From: Candidatus Omnitrophica bacterium UBA6210
GTDB taxonomy: Bacteria; Omnitrophota; Gorgyraeia; Velamenicoccales; Velamenicoccaceae
Reading direction: 5' to 3'
Assembly: GCA_002421805.1 (NCBI GenBank)
Contig: DISM01000004.1
Location: 62,001 to 126,000, forward strand
DNA length: 64,000 bases
The position numbers were made by a program, and so were the translations under genes. The notes under the pieces are model-generated. The model was not told where the DNA came from. It worked only from the letters and a program-made list of their open reading frames with translations, and ran no database searches. Position 1 is the stretch's first letter. Each line of letters starts with the position of its first letter. This document shows positions 8,649-18,011 of this stretch, piece by piece.

Positions 8649-9460
8649 TTTCGCCCTCTCCCTTTTTCGGTGATCAAGAATTCCAACACGGTATCTACGA
8701 ATAACTTTGGATTTTCTATGTGGATAGCATGCGCCGCGCCGTCTAATAATTTAAACCTGCTGCGAGGAATATTGTCGGCCAGTTCCCGGACTTCCTGCAG
8801 AGTGATCAGGGCGTCATCCTTGCCTTCAAGGACCAAGGTGTCGGCTTTGATCGCGCCTATGCGGCCGCGCGCGTCAAATGAAGCGATGGCGCCTATTTGG
8901 CTTTTGAATCCCTCTGCTGTCATGGCATAAGGATAGCTGGCCGCATTCTTGACAAATCCCTCGATAAACGGGCTGTCGGCAAGCAGCCTTGGAGAAAACA
9001 GCCAAGGAAGCCACTTCCTGATCCAGACTTCGGAACATCCCTCTTTTACAAGCTGGTCATAAAAATCCTTAAAAAGGGCGTTATTTCTTTCGGAAGAGAC
9101 AGGCGCCGTGCTCTCCAATACGAGCTTATCGATACGGCCGGGATAATTGATGGCGATTTCCTGGGCCATGTAGCCGCCCATCGAATGGCCGATGATATGG
9201 GTCCGTTCTATCTTTAGAAGATCCAGCAGTCCTATCGCATCTTGCGCCATCCTGCCGATCGTGCATTCCTGATGCCCCAGCCCGCTGCGGCCGCTGCCGC
9301 GATTATCAAAAACGATGGCCTGGAAATACGGCGAAAATCCCTTCGCCACGCCCAACCAGCTTGCGCTGTCAGAGCCCAAGCCGCCGATCAACAGCAAAGG
9401 GCTGCCTTTGCCATAAACCTCATAGTAAAGCGGAATATCGTCTGATTTAACGCTCGGCAT
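8645..9460 (-). CDS. Alpha/beta-fold hydrolase
   Basis: 271 residues, full length for the family. The nucleophile elbow is GHSMGG near residue 93, with the oxyanion region LLIGGLGSD near the N-terminus. A catalytic Asp in LEGKDDALI and a His in GAAHAIHIENP near the C-terminus complete the triad. No signal peptide, so cytoplasmic. Likely an esterase, lactonase or C-C hydrolase; sequence alone does not choose. GAGGGGGC lies just before the ATG. It is coupled by ATGA overlap to the methyltransferase downstream. Confidence 0.85.
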   Translation of the reverse strand: MPSVKSDDIPLYYEVYGKGSPLLLIGGLGSDSASWLGVAKGFSPYFQAIVFDNRGSGRSGLGHQECTIGRMAQDAIGLLDLLKIERTHIIGHSMGGYMAQEIAINYPGRIDKLVLESTAPVSSERNNALFKDFYDQLVKEGCSEVWIRKWLPWLFSPRLLADSPFIEGFVKNAASYPYAMTAEGFKSQIGAIASFDARGRIGAIKADTLVLEGKDDALITLQEVRELADNIPRSRFKLLDGAAHAIHIENPKLFVDTVLEFLITEKGRGRK

Positions 9461-9507
9461 GCCCCCTCATTCCCAAGTCATGAACATGACAGGCCATGGC
9501 TTGGTCT

Positions 9508-10239
9508 TCAAGCCGGCAATAAATCGCAAAAATAATAACGGTTGTCTCTCAAAACAACGCCGCCTTTTTTGTATCGCAACCTCTTCTGGAAAATCGGGCC
9601 GGCATAGACGAACGAATGGAACTCGCCGTTCTCGCCACAGGGATCGACATGTGAAGGCAGTTCGGATAAAAATTGACGGTCAAACGTCCTGCCGCAGAAA
9701 GCCTTATCCAGGACGTTCGCATCAATACAAGTAATGACCGCCTCGAAACCAAGATCAAGAAAAGCGTGCGCTAGTTCGGTGGAATTCCTCTTCCAGACGG
9801 GGAAGATCCCTTTCATATCGACCTTCGACAGATTGTCCTGGCGGTATTTCTTCAGGTCTTCAAGAAAAATATCCCCGAAGACGACAGCAGAAACGCCCAT
9901 CTTTTTATGGCCGATCAACGCATCTCTCATCCTGGCTTCATACTCTTCGTTTGACGACTGTTTTGTCAAATAAACTTTCTCCAGGGGAAGGCCAATGGAC
10001 TCTGCCTGCCGCTCAAGAAGGGTTTCGCGCACGCCGTGCATGCTGATCCTCTGATAATCCTGCGTGACCGTCGTCAACAAAGCGGCGATCTCATGGCCGC
10101 CGGCTTGCCGCAGCTCATAAAAGGCCATGGCGCTGTCTTTGCCGCCGCTCCACGCAAAAAGGACCTTTTCGATCGTTCCTGCAGTCGATTTGCATTCCAT
10201 GATCATTCCCGCGCCGACGCCGTATTCCGCCTCGCACAA
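9508..10239 (-). CDS. Dph6-like ATP-binding protein (adenine nucleotide alpha hydrolase, PP-loop)
   Basis: 243 residues. The N-type ATP pyrophosphatase P-loop is SGGKDS (around residue 31), followed by the family's MHGVRETLLERQAESIGLP region and SxVVFGDIFLEDLKKYRQ. This matches the diphthine-ammonia-ligase-related MJ0570 family. In bacteria, which lack diphthamide, these proteins have no settled substrate. The reading frame opens at a TTG (10239) with a weak ribosome-binding site. In-frame ATGs at codons 12 and 14 are plausible alternatives; the latter follows GCGGGA. The start is therefore uncertain by about 40 nt. Confidence 0.75.
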   Translation of the reverse strand: MCEAEYGVGAGMIMECKSTAGTIEKVLFAWSGGKDSAMAFYELRQAGGHEIAALLTTVTQDYQRISMHGVRETLLERQAESIGLPLEKVYLTKQSSNEEYEARMRDALIGHKKMGVSAVVFGDIFLEDLKKYRQDNLSKVDMKGIFPVWKRNSTELAHAFLDLGFEAVITCIDANVLDKAFCGRTFDRQFLSELPSHVDPCGENGEFHSFVYAGPIFQKRLRYKKGGVVLRDNRYYFCDLLPA

Positions 10240-10254
10240 TGGCGTCTTTCTCTT

Positions 10255-10788
10255 TTAGTTGAAAAGCTTTCCGGTCTCTGCCGTGATCGCGTGCTTTTTT
10301 CCGTCGATCGTAACGATCTCTATCATCAGGCGGCCGCCGGAATCGCGGCTGAAACGGCAGGCCTCGCCGTCGCTCTTGAGCCAGAGCTGATGCGAAGCGG
10401 TCTGCTTTAGGGCGGAGCGTTCAACATGAAAATCTGCGCCGCGCAATGCCGCTGTTTTCCTGCCGTTGTGGTAAACCGTAACCACAGGGGCATTGTCTTT
10501 ATACCAGGTGTTGATATAGACGAACACAATACCGTCATCGGACAGCAGGCCGCCCGGATATCCGTCGTAATCATAACCGCACGACCACATGACCCCTGTA
10601 TCTCCTGTCGCAGAGACGGAGAGCCGGTAGTTGCGCGTGCCGGGCGAAGCGGCCACTTTGGCGACAAACTTGCCGTTGGCTGACTTGACCTCAAAATCTT
10701 TCCATGAAGGCGGCTCATCGCAAAAAGCAACCCGTGAAAATGTCAAAAAGACGCAAAATAGAAGCATCACTGTCGGCCATAGTTTCAT
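10255..10788 (-). CDS. Secreted hypothetical protein
   Basis: 177 residues with an N-terminal signal peptide (MKLWPTVMLLFCVFLTFS, cleavage probably near AFC-DE). The mature part is beta-rich and Trp/Gly-rich (WKDFEVKSANGKF, YDGYPGGLLSDDGIVFVY) and resembles a single WD/beta-propeller-like sheet more than an enzyme. No family recognised. GGGAGG precedes the ATG. A gap of 15 nt separates it from the Dph6-like gene. Probably periplasmic or exported. Confidence 0.65.
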   Translation of the reverse strand: MKLWPTVMLLFCVFLTFSRVAFCDEPPSWKDFEVKSANGKFVAKVAASPGTRNYRLSVSATGDTGVMWSCGYDYDGYPGGLLSDDGIVFVYINTWYKDNAPVVTVYHNGRKTAALRGADFHVERSALKQTASHQLWLKSDGEACRFSRDSGGRLMIEIVTIDGKKHAITAETGKLFN

Positions 10789-10834
10789 ACAACCTCCCTT
10801 TTAAAATACTCGAAAGCGCATCGGATCCCGGCGC

Positions 10835-11650
10835 TCAAATAATTTTGAATTTCAGCTGAGATTTGTAGGGTTCCCCCCGCTTGTCGGCCAGGAACTTTGC
10901 CAGGCAATCCGCCCAGTAATCGATGGTCTCATAGGCATATTTCCATTTATCGAATTTTTCAAGGCCGATCAGGGAGGAATTCTTGCCCGAACCCGTTCTA
11001 TCGGCCATCGTCACCAGTTTTTTCCCGCTGGAAAGGTCCGTGATCGTGCCTTCGAAACTGAATAAACCCTTGGAAGAAACGGGCATATAAGGGACCGGCA
11101 CGGCCTGCAGGGCCACATTAACGCCGATATTCGTCGTGGCGACGCCCAAAAGGCCCAAACGGATGCGCAGCGTCTTTTTCCTTCCGGCTTCTTCTTCCGG
11201 GACAACCGGCATCACTGCATTTAATAAGTCGGAAAAACGGTCGCGCATGCGCTCGGCAAGCCTGTCGATGTCCGCTTCCGTCACTTTAGTGCCGGGGGTC
11301 CCCCGCATGTTCATGAGCTGGACCTCGCTGGTATCCACCTTGTCGATCACAATGGCCTCGTAGGCCTTGAAATCCACATTCGGATCCACCCAAACCTCCT
11401 GGAAACCCCTGACACGCTTGGCGTTCTTTTCCGCGACAAGCTTATAACCTCTCTGTTGCATGCATCGGTCGTATTCCTTTTTTCTGCCGGCGTCATCTTG
11501 AAGGTCCGAAGAATCGCCAGCAGCCTGGCACTCCGTTTCATCCAGCGTCATCTCACGGATGGTCTTCTCCGGGTTCACGTAAACTTTGTTCGTAGCGCAT
11601 CCGGCCAAGAATGCGGCGCCTAACAACAGAACCCAGCATGGATTTTTCAT
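10835..11650 (-). CDS. Lipoprotein, DUF3313-like
   Basis: 271 residues. Signal peptide ending in a lipobox (LLLGAAFLAGC), so anchored to a membrane by lipid on Cys18 or 19. A cysteine-containing segment follows (ETECQAAGDSS, then CMQQRGY). From about residue 80 the pattern VWVDPNVDFKAYEAIVIDKV matches the opening of DUF3313 lipoproteins, and the rest (DRLAERMRDRFSDLLN, then LRIRLGLLGV) follows that family's layout. Role unknown, presumably outer-membrane associated. It stands alone between hypothetical genes with short gaps of 34-46 nt, so it may be co-transcribed with them. Confidence 0.75.
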   Translation of the reverse strand: MKNPCWVLLLGAAFLAGCATNKVYVNPEKTIREMTLDETECQAAGDSSDLQDDAGRKKEYDRCMQQRGYKLVAEKNAKRVRGFQEVWVDPNVDFKAYEAIVIDKVDTSEVQLMNMRGTPGTKVTEADIDRLAERMRDRFSDLLNAVMPVVPEEEAGRKKTLRIRLGLLGVATTNIGVNVALQAVPVPYMPVSSKGLFSFEGTITDLSSGKKLVTMADRTGSGKNSSLIGLEKFDKWKYAYETIDYWADCLAKFLADKRGEPYKSQLKFKII

Positions 11651-11684
11651 GCATATCTCCCGTGTAATCGTTGTATCGTTTACA

Positions 11685-12368
11685 TCAACGAGTTGAAGCT
11701 ACCTTCTCTCCGGTCCCATGACGTCTTATTTTTAAATACATCTCGATATTCTTGGCGCCCCACCCCATCTGCAAAAACCCAAGAAACATCCAAAACCTAT
11801 TTCCTGCGTCGAAAATGATCGCTACCGGGTCAATGTCGTGGCCGTATTCCCCAAGGGCCCAAGAGATCAAAAAAGGATATCCTATATTCAATATCCCGAG
11901 CACAATCAGTATGAGCCCGGTGAATAATAACGCCCTGGTCTTTTTAATAAAAAATCCCAAGATGCCCAAGGCGAGCATGAGCAGGCCGATGACTAAGCCG
12001 CCGTACATGAGGAACCACAACAAAGGTTTGATGGGCTCGAAATGGACCGCGACGATCCTCCTGTCTTCGGCGCCGGCAAAAAACCACAATGCCGTATTCA
12101 CGCACCCCCATATCAACAACGTATTCCTGCTGATCTTTACGGATCTTTCAATGTCGGCCGGGGGAACGGCTATATCATCATCCTTCGGCAGCACTGCTTC
12201 ATTCTGCGCAGGCAGGGCCTGCCCTCTCTCGTTGAGCAATCGCCTGATCGCCTCAAACGCTTCTTCCGAATATTGCTCCCTGTCATTTTCTACATAAAGA
12301 TTCAATAGTTCCTGGGTATCTTTAGATCGCATATTAGCGACTATGCTCTCAACCAGCCTCCCGTTCAT
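11685..12368 (-). CDS. Four-helix membrane protein of unknown function
   Basis: 227 residues from the chosen ATG. The frame stays open 81 nt further upstream, but GGAG sits 5 nt before the ATG at 12368 and the longer form would overlap the upstream gene. The first 90 residues are soluble and helical (RSKDTQELLNLYVENDREQYSEEAFEAIRRLL is the core region), resembling a short helical hairpin. Four membrane segments follow: LLIWGCVNTALWFF, LLWFLMYGGLVIGLLMLALGI, LLFTGLILIVLGILNIGYPF and FWMFLGFLQMGWG. No catalytic motif seen. Confidence 0.7.
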   Translation of the reverse strand: MNGRLVESIVANMRSKDTQELLNLYVENDREQYSEEAFEAIRRLLNERGQALPAQNEAVLPKDDDIAVPPADIERSVKISRNTLLIWGCVNTALWFFAGAEDRRIVAVHFEPIKPLLWFLMYGGLVIGLLMLALGILGFFIKKTRALLFTGLILIVLGILNIGYPFLISWALGEYGHDIDPVAIIFDAGNRFWMFLGFLQMGWGAKNIEMYLKIRRHGTGEKVASTR

Positions 12369-12408
12369 CTCTTTCTCCTTTTTAACAGGAACAGATAAAT
12401 TCGGCTTC

Positions 12409-14997
12409 TCAATCTTTTCTGTGTTCCATTTCGCTAAAATAACACACAACCTTTTGCGTCACGACATCCGCGGCGATCTTCAAGCCCTTATTTTTAACAT
12501 CAAATATCTTGATGACGTGTTCGTACTTTTTGTATTGTGGAAAATATTCGGACAATGTCCTTGATTCCGCATCAAGGATGTCGTGGTTGATATACACGCC
12601 CTGGCTGTCCGGGAACAGCGCCAGATAAAAGGTCCCGGATTCAACCAAGTCCTGGAAAAAGTGGGTCCCGTAGGAAAGCTCCGGCATGACGTTGTTGCTG
12701 GAGAAGGCAAGCTCCCCCAACACAGACATGTTATCGATCTCGGCAAAAGAGACCGGGACCCCCAGGGAAGGCGTGCTCGTCCCCCACCTGCCCGGGCCTA
12801 AAAGCATGACCGTCGATCGCTTCCTGTCGGAGATCTGCCTGTTGATGTCTCCGATGGCGCGCGCGATATCGTATTTCCCGGATTGGGACTCGATGCCGCA
12901 ATAGGCCTTCGGGTCCACATAGACGATCCTGTCGACCGCCAGAGAAATGTTGCCGCCCATAAAATGGCCGTTGGATTGAAAAACGATATTCTCCTGGCTT
13001 ATCCCCGAGGGGATAACAACCCTGCTCCCCAAGCCCTTCGTCAACATGGGCCTGCATTGCAAAAGGTTGAATTGAAACTCCCTTCTCTCTTTGAAATTCA
13101 CGGTAAATTCAATATCGACAGGATATCCATAGGCCGTCTCCAGGACCTTAAGGAGCTTCTGCATCTTCTGACGGAAGCCGTTCTGCGAAAGGAGCTGATC
13201 AAAGGTAATGATCCACCGGGGACTCTCCTCTGCGTCCGCGCTTTGGCCCCGCTCATCTTTCGTCCCTGTCAGGTCCAGATTCAAATCGATATTTTTCTCA
13301 AGAAGCTCATTCACCGAGACCGTCTGGAGGGCATTTTCCTTCACGTTGAGCACATCTACGTCATGCTGGGAAAACCTTTGCGCGTCTTCGATGCCCGCGT
13401 GGGCCTTGAGCAGCGGTTCGTCCAATGCCGCAATGCGGGGATAATCACCCTCGACGCGGTTAACGGCCCTCGTCCCAAGCCCGAGGACCAAACGCAGCAT
13501 CCCGGCTTCGGGATCCAGGGTCTTCTTCCAGACAAAAGTATTATAAGAGATCCCGACGCCGGCGACATCCGGAAAGAAATATTCTTTATGGAAGGCGCCG
13601 GAGACCCGCTGGACCAGGAGCGCCATCTGCTCATCGATCTTGTCTAAGCCCCGCTTCAGGCGGTAGACCAGGGCATCTTCATTCATGGTCGAGGCGTAAA
13701 CCCTGTGAACAGCGTCGAGAAAACGGGCGTATCGTTCTTCCGGCGTCCCCTGGTTGACCAAGAAAATGCTTTCGTATTTTCCGGCAAAGACGTTGCCGTA
13801 ACTGTCTTCCAATAAACTGCTCGAACGGACGATGATCGGCGCCTGGCCGAAATAATCGATGATGCGCTGGAATTGTTCTTTGATCTCTTCCGGAAAAACG
13901 CCCTTCAATAATTTTTCACCGAGAGCGCGGGCACAATTAAAATAGCCGTCTTTTGTCCGCTGTCCCATGAGTTCCTTCCACCAGCCGTTCTCAACGATGT
14001 ATGTGTAAAAAACATCCGAGCCGACGTAAAAGGAATCGTGCGGCTCAAAGAACTTTTCTGCCTGCAGGGGTTTCTCTTTGAGGAGGATATTGCGGGCGAC
14101 CAGCATCCCCACGGATTTGCCGCCGATAAAGCCTGTCCCGATCATCCGCGATTTGATCGTGAGAAAATCTTCGAGCGTCAGGTGGTCTTTTGCCAGCTGC
14201 AGGATCTTTTCATCGCGCGAGATGATGAGCCTGGATATCTGGTCGACCAGCCGGTCCTTCTTGGCCCGGGATATGCCCTTTTGCCCGCAGAGGTCTTCGG
14301 CTTTCATGAAAAGCCTGTCCCAGTAATCCAACTTCTGCTTGATGCTTCTCTCTCCTTTCTTGAAAACGCTGGAGAACAACCGGGCCGTATCGCCGCTGCT
14401 GGCGATAGGGACAAAACGGTCTTCCTTCTTTATATGGGGAAGGAACATCGTCGGGGAATAACGGTTCCAGACCTTTAGCGGGTGAATGTAGTAGTTATTT
14501 TTGTAATGATAGACATCGACGAGAAGCTGGGTCGTGTCCCGGATGCGCGCCACCGTCTTAAAGGAATGCCGGTGGCGCAGGATCGAAAAATAGGCGATCG
14601 TATCCAGTTCAAAAAGAAATGGACAGGTGATCTTGAAGAAATTCCCGATCATCAGATCATTGGACCAGGCAAAGAGCAGGTCCGAGAGGCAGTCAAAGAC
14701 GTAGTAAACCCCCTTGCCTTCTTTCTGAATGATATGATTGATCTCGGCCGAGAAAGATTCAAACCCCGCCGAGGCATCCAACGTATAAACGATAACGGCC
14801 TTCGTTTTTTTCAGGAGGGGCTTATGGCTGGCGAACCGTATGTAGACGACCCTCTTTTTTTCCTCGCAGGATCTTTTCACAAAAGGAACGACAACGCCCC
14901 GGTAATCGTCGATGGAATCCAGCTGCCAAACGACATTATCGCCCAGCTGCAACCCGGTAATGACCTTATCCAACCCCTTGTCGCCCGTGCTGACCAT
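12409..14997 (-). CDS. RecA/KaiC-like domain fused to a PEP/pyruvate-binding domain
   Basis: 862 residues from an ATG with GAGAGG 8 nt upstream; a TTG six codons earlier is less likely. Residues 1-190 resemble a RecA/KaiC fold (TGDKGLDKVITGLQLGDNVV, Walker B-like YYVFDCL) but the P-loop lacks GKT. Residues about 285-660 are a PPDK N-terminal ATP-grasp domain: GTGFIGGKSVG, VRSSSLLEDSYG, and LLQCRPM at its end. The last 190 residues (LLGPGRWGTSTPSLG, ELSYGTHFFQDL) form a domain found in other proteins of this kind. The phosphohistidine and PEP-utilising TIM-barrel domains of true PPDK or PEP synthase are absent, so it is not a complete dikinase. More likely a regulatory or phosphotransfer enzyme. 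Confidence 0.8.
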   Translation of the reverse strand: MVSTGDKGLDKVITGLQLGDNVVWQLDSIDDYRGVVVPFVKRSCEEKKRVVYIRFASHKPLLKKTKAVIVYTLDASAGFESFSAEINHIIQKEGKGVYYVFDCLSDLLFAWSNDLMIGNFFKITCPFLFELDTIAYFSILRHRHSFKTVARIRDTTQLLVDVYHYKNNYYIHPLKVWNRYSPTMFLPHIKKEDRFVPIASSGDTARLFSSVFKKGERSIKQKLDYWDRLFMKAEDLCGQKGISRAKKDRLVDQISRLIISRDEKILQLAKDHLTLEDFLTIKSRMIGTGFIGGKSVGMLVARNILLKEKPLQAEKFFEPHDSFYVGSDVFYTYIVENGWWKELMGQRTKDGYFNCARALGEKLLKGVFPEEIKEQFQRIIDYFGQAPIIVRSSSLLEDSYGNVFAGKYESIFLVNQGTPEERYARFLDAVHRVYASTMNEDALVYRLKRGLDKIDEQMALLVQRVSGAFHKEYFFPDVAGVGISYNTFVWKKTLDPEAGMLRLVLGLGTRAVNRVEGDYPRIAALDEPLLKAHAGIEDAQRFSQHDVDVLNVKENALQTVSVNELLEKNIDLNLDLTGTKDERGQSADAEESPRWIITFDQLLSQNGFRQKMQKLLKVLETAYGYPVDIEFTVNFKERREFQFNLLQCRPMLTKGLGSRVVIPSGISQENIVFQSNGHFMGGNISLAVDRIVYVDPKAYCGIESQSGKYDIARAIGDINRQISDRKRSTVMLLGPGRWGTSTPSLGVPVSFAEIDNMSVLGELAFSSNNVMPELSYGTHFFQDLVESGTFYLALFPDSQGVYINHDILDAESRTLSEYFPQYKKYEHVIKIFDVKNKGLKIAADVVTQKVVCYFSEMEHRKD

Positions 14998-15043
14998 ATG
15001 TACACCTCTCTGCAACCTTTATCGTATTTGCCCGCGCCTTCTG

Positions 15044-15700
15044 TTAAGCGATGCGCATGCCGTAAATGGACAAAGGAACGTCCTTGCCTAAAAAATATCT
15101 GAAGTAAGTCCGTCTCCCTCTGAATAGCAACTGAAAACCGTTCTTTTCGAAGAACAGGGCCGCTTTTCCGGACATGGTCGCAAAATGAACGCCCTTGACC
15201 GCCTGCCTTTTCAGGTCCTCAAGATAAGCTTGAATCAGCGCTGAACCGACCCCTGCCGACCGAAATTCCCTGTCGATATTGATATGCAGGGCCGCGGGAT
15301 ACTCCTTTGAAAAAACCGGCGCCCGGAATTCGCCTTTCAGCAGACTCAAGAACACATGGAACAAAAATCGCGCATTTTTCTTGCGTAAGAACGTCCCGCG
15401 GCACAAGGCCTTCAGCAACAAAGACGGCAGGACCTTTGCCGCGCATATCCGATCCATGCGCCTCGCATCCCGGGCGCCCAGCACGTAGCCCGCGACCTTG
15501 CCGCCGCATACGGCGACAAAACATGATCCGGGTTCATGGTCGGTGAAATAAAGCGTGAGGGCGTCGGCCAATATCTCGTCGTCGTCAAAAAAAGCGGAGC
15601 CGGGTTCGCCCATCAATGCCGTCTGCACGCTGATCCGCCGGACGTCAGGCCGGTCCTGGACGCTGTATCTGCGGATGGCAAACGCAGGGTCACTTGTCAA
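15044..15700 (-). CDS. GNAT-family acetyltransferase
   Basis: Predicted to transfer an acetyl group from acetyl-CoA. The acetyl-CoA-binding loop is FRSAGVGSALI, preceded by a strand (HINIDREF) and followed by FFEKNGFQLLFRGRRTYF, a normal C-terminal GNAT half. About 218 residues. I chose the TTG at 15700 because AAGGAAG lies just upstream and it overlaps the preceding gene by only 11 nt. An ATG at 15748 exists but has no ribosome-binding site and would overlap by 59 nt. Substrate unknown. Downstream of the DUF2062 gene in the same direction. Confidence 0.8.
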   Translation of the reverse strand: MTSDPAFAIRRYSVQDRPDVRRISVQTALMGEPGSAFFDDDEILADALTLYFTDHEPGSCFVAVCGGKVAGYVLGARDARRMDRICAAKVLPSLLLKALCRGTFLRKKNARFLFHVFLSLLKGEFRAPVFSKEYPAALHINIDREFRSAGVGSALIQAYLEDLKRQAVKGVHFATMSGKAALFFEKNGFQLLFRGRRTYFRYFLGKDVPLSIYGMRIA

Positions 15701-16151
15701 GGCGATGCTTCCTTTCCAGGCGGCATGCGACGGCCCACGTGACCACATAAAAAAACACGGCGCACATCAATCCCAAGGCAAGGCTCCCCATGAACAAGGG
15801 ATAATAAAACTCGCTGAACCTTGAAATGTTGAAATTCCTGACATAGTCCCATGAAAGCGGCGGATAGTGCTTATGGGCCAGCATCAGGCGGCCGATATCA
15901 TAAGACGTCCAAGTGATCGTGGCGATGGTCGGCGGCAGCGAGATATTTGTGCCCAGCAATATCGCCAATTTATTGGCCCGGGGGATGAGGACCGCCGCGA
16001 TCACGCAGAGCACCGTATGAAGCCCATACAAAGGAAGGACGGCGATAAAAGCGCCTATAGCGACGCCCAGAGCGACTTCGTGCGGGGCATGATGCTCCTT
16101 GAACACCCTTGCCAGAATGCCTACGATCTCCTTGATGCTTCTCTTGGACAT
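15690..16151 (-). CDS. DUF2062 membrane protein
   Basis: 153 residues. The characteristic DUF2062 pattern is present: P-H-E-V-A-L-G-V-A-I-G-A-F at about 25-37, then a membrane segment (VLPLYGLHTVLCVIAAVLI), LLGTNISLPPT, and a final C-terminal membrane segment. Function is unestablished; the domain is often next to or fused with glycosyltransferases, which fits the TMTC-like gene 27 nt upstream. GGTGGAG precedes the ATG. Confidence 0.85.
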   Translation of the reverse strand: MSKRSIKEIVGILARVFKEHHAPHEVALGVAIGAFIAVLPLYGLHTVLCVIAAVLIPRANKLAILLGTNISLPPTIATITWTSYDIGRLMLAHKHYPPLSWDYVRNFNISRFSEFYYPLFMGSLALGLMCAVFFYVVTWAVACRLERKHRLDK

Positions 16152-16178
16152 TTCTCCACCGCTTGCCTTTATTCTAAA

Positions 16179-18011
16179 TCATTCGGCGCTTCTGACAACC
16201 TCAATGTCATCACCGCGGCCCATGAAAGAATGGACCCCCATAGCATTGACCTTCAGGCCCCGCAATATCCCGACCGCCTCGCCGGGCCGGCCGATCGCAA
16301 TATAAGAATATGCCTTGTTCTTGAACACGGTCGTATAGGGAGGATAGATCTCCCAGGCCTTGCGGTAATAGATCTCGGCCCCCTGTTGGTCGCCGGACGC
16401 TTGCCTCAAAAAACCCATCAAAAGATAACTCTGGAGGATGATGTCGTTTGGGAAATAATCGATGGCCTCAAAATAATCCAGGGCCTTCTTGAGCAAAGCG
16501 GCGCTGGCGGCATAGTCCCCTTTGGAAGCGCCGACCAGCGCCATCCTGACAAGGAACCTGGAACGGGGGTCGACATCCTTGATAAAAAAAGACTCGTTCT
16601 GCAGGAAGGGATCGTCAGACCACCCGCGGCGCTCATCGATCGTTCCCGCCTCAACGCCCTGCTCGACCGCAAAGAAACGAGCGCTCGTCTCCATGCCGAC
16701 AACATAATCTTTCAAGGCGCTGTCATCGTCTTTCTCTCCTTCAAAATAATCCCCCCGGTTGAGGTAAGCATCGACGAACAACGGGCATTTGGCCAGGACG
16801 TCAGTCCAAAAAACCCCGTTATCCTTCCATACGGCCGTCCTCTGCCAGGTCAAAGCGCCCCATGCAAAAATAACAGCCGCAACCGTCAAAAGAGACGCGA
16901 CAAAAAACCGCCGCCGGGCCGAAAGCAACCCTGCCATTCCGCGGGCCAGAAGATAACTCACACCTATAGATGCGATATATGTGTACCGGTCCGCGGCGAA
17001 CATTGTCTGGCCGGCGGCAAACAGATGCAATGCCGGAAGGGTCCCCGCCAAAAAAATACCGATGCCGAAAAAGATGTCCTTGCGGACCGATGGCGTCAGC
17101 CGCTTAACGGTATACGAAAAGCACAAAAGCAATAATACGAAAAGGATGGCGGCCGCCTCCATCTGCCATCCGAGCGGCCAGGCGTAGACCGCCGATAAAC
17201 GGATCGGGCACAATATCTTGCCCGCATAGAACAGGACTGCGCTGCAACTGCACGCCACCCTGAAGGCGGCAGAAGAATGGCCTGGCAGGACGATCAGCGG
17301 AAAAGACCGCGCCGCCTGAAATATAATGAAAACAAAAACCAGGGCCAGAAAGAAAAAGGGGATCTTTTCAAGCCAGGCCCCCCTCTTCTTCCATCTTCCT
17401 TCGTATCCGTCAACCAGGACAGCCGCAAGCGGCCATGTCACGGCCAGCGCCGGTTTCGACAAAAGGCTCAAAAGAAAAAATATCCCGGAGAATATGTAAT
17501 CCTTCTTGCGGCCGGCGCGGACATAGGCGAGATAGCTGACCATTCCCAAAAGATAAAAAAAACCGAAGAGCACGTCTTTTCTGGCGCTGAGCCAGACGAC
17601 AGACTCGACGCGCAAGGGATGCAAGCCGAACAACAGCGCCGTAAGGACACCCGTCAGCCGGCTCCTTGTCAACCGGCTTATCCAACCATAGACCAAGCCG
17701 ACGTTGACGACATGCAGAAGGATGTTCGTGAAGCGGTAAACAAACGGATCGCTCCCGAAAAGGTGGCGTTCCAATAGATAGCTCAGGTGCACCAGGGGCT
17801 GATATTGCCCAAAATAAAAACTCTCCCATATGCGCCTGACCCCCTGCCAGCTGAACGACCGCAGGAGAGGATTCTGCGTAATATACTGGGGATCATCCAG
17901 GCTTAAGAATTGGACCTGCAGGAAAGGCCGAAAGACAAGAAAAACAAGCACGAGGCCCATGGCCGCGCATAAAGCCTTTTTGAGGGAATCCGCGTCCTTC
18001 CTCAGATTCAT
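16179..18011 (-). CDS. TMTC-like multi-pass glycosyltransferase with TPR tail
   Basis: 610 residues. The first 400 contain about ten membrane segments with the pattern of TMTC/O-mannosyltransferase-like proteins: YQPLVHLSYLLERHLFG, FTNILLHVVNVGLVY and FGLHPLRVESVVWLSARKDV, the last being strongly conserved in that group. The C-terminal 200 residues, in the periplasm, resemble TPR repeats (DYAASAALLKKALDYF, AEIYYRKAWEIYPP). It probably moves a sugar from a lipid carrier onto an exported acceptor. Start ATG at 18011 overlaps the stop of the GIY-YIG gene by ATGA, with AAAGG upstream; the frame opens 8 codons earlier. Confidence 0.8.
   Translation of the reverse strand: MNLRKDADSLKKALCAAMGLVLVFLVFRPFLQVQFLSLDDPQYITQNPLLRSFSWQGVRRIWESFYFGQYQPLVHLSYLLERHLFGSDPFVYRFTNILLHVVNVGLVYGWISRLTRSRLTGVLTALLFGLHPLRVESVVWLSARKDVLFGFFYLLGMVSYLAYVRAGRKKDYIFSGIFFLLSLLSKPALAVTWPLAAVLVDGYEGRWKKRGAWLEKIPFFFLALVFVFIIFQAARSFPLIVLPGHSSAAFRVACSCSAVLFYAGKILCPIRLSAVYAWPLGWQMEAAAILFVLLLLCFSYTVKRLTPSVRKDIFFGIGIFLAGTLPALHLFAAGQTMFAADRYTYIASIGVSYLLARGMAGLLSARRRFFVASLLTVAAVIFAWGALTWQRTAVWKDNGVFWTDVLAKCPLFVDAYLNRGDYFEGEKDDDSALKDYVVGMETSARFFAVEQGVEAGTIDERRGWSDDPFLQNESFFIKDVDPRSRFLVRMALVGASKGDYAASAALLKKALDYFEAIDYFPNDIILQSYLLMGFLRQASGDQQGAEIYYRKAWEIYPPYTTVFKNKAYSYIAIGRPGEAVGILRGLKVNAMGVHSFMGRGDDIEVVRSAE

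Noticed and set aside
8640..8930. Plus-strand frame opposite the alpha/beta hydrolase
   Set aside because: Lies entirely within a well-supported minus-strand gene, has no family motifs and no ribosome-binding site.
12409..14997. Complete PEP synthase or pyruvate phosphate dikinase
   Set aside because: The phosphohistidine domain and PEP-binding barrel are missing; only the ATP-grasp part is shared.
15867..17135. 422-codon plus-strand open frame
   Set aside because: It is antisense to the DUF2062 and TMTC-like genes; its protein is low-complexity and without motifs, as expected from GC-rich antisense frames.
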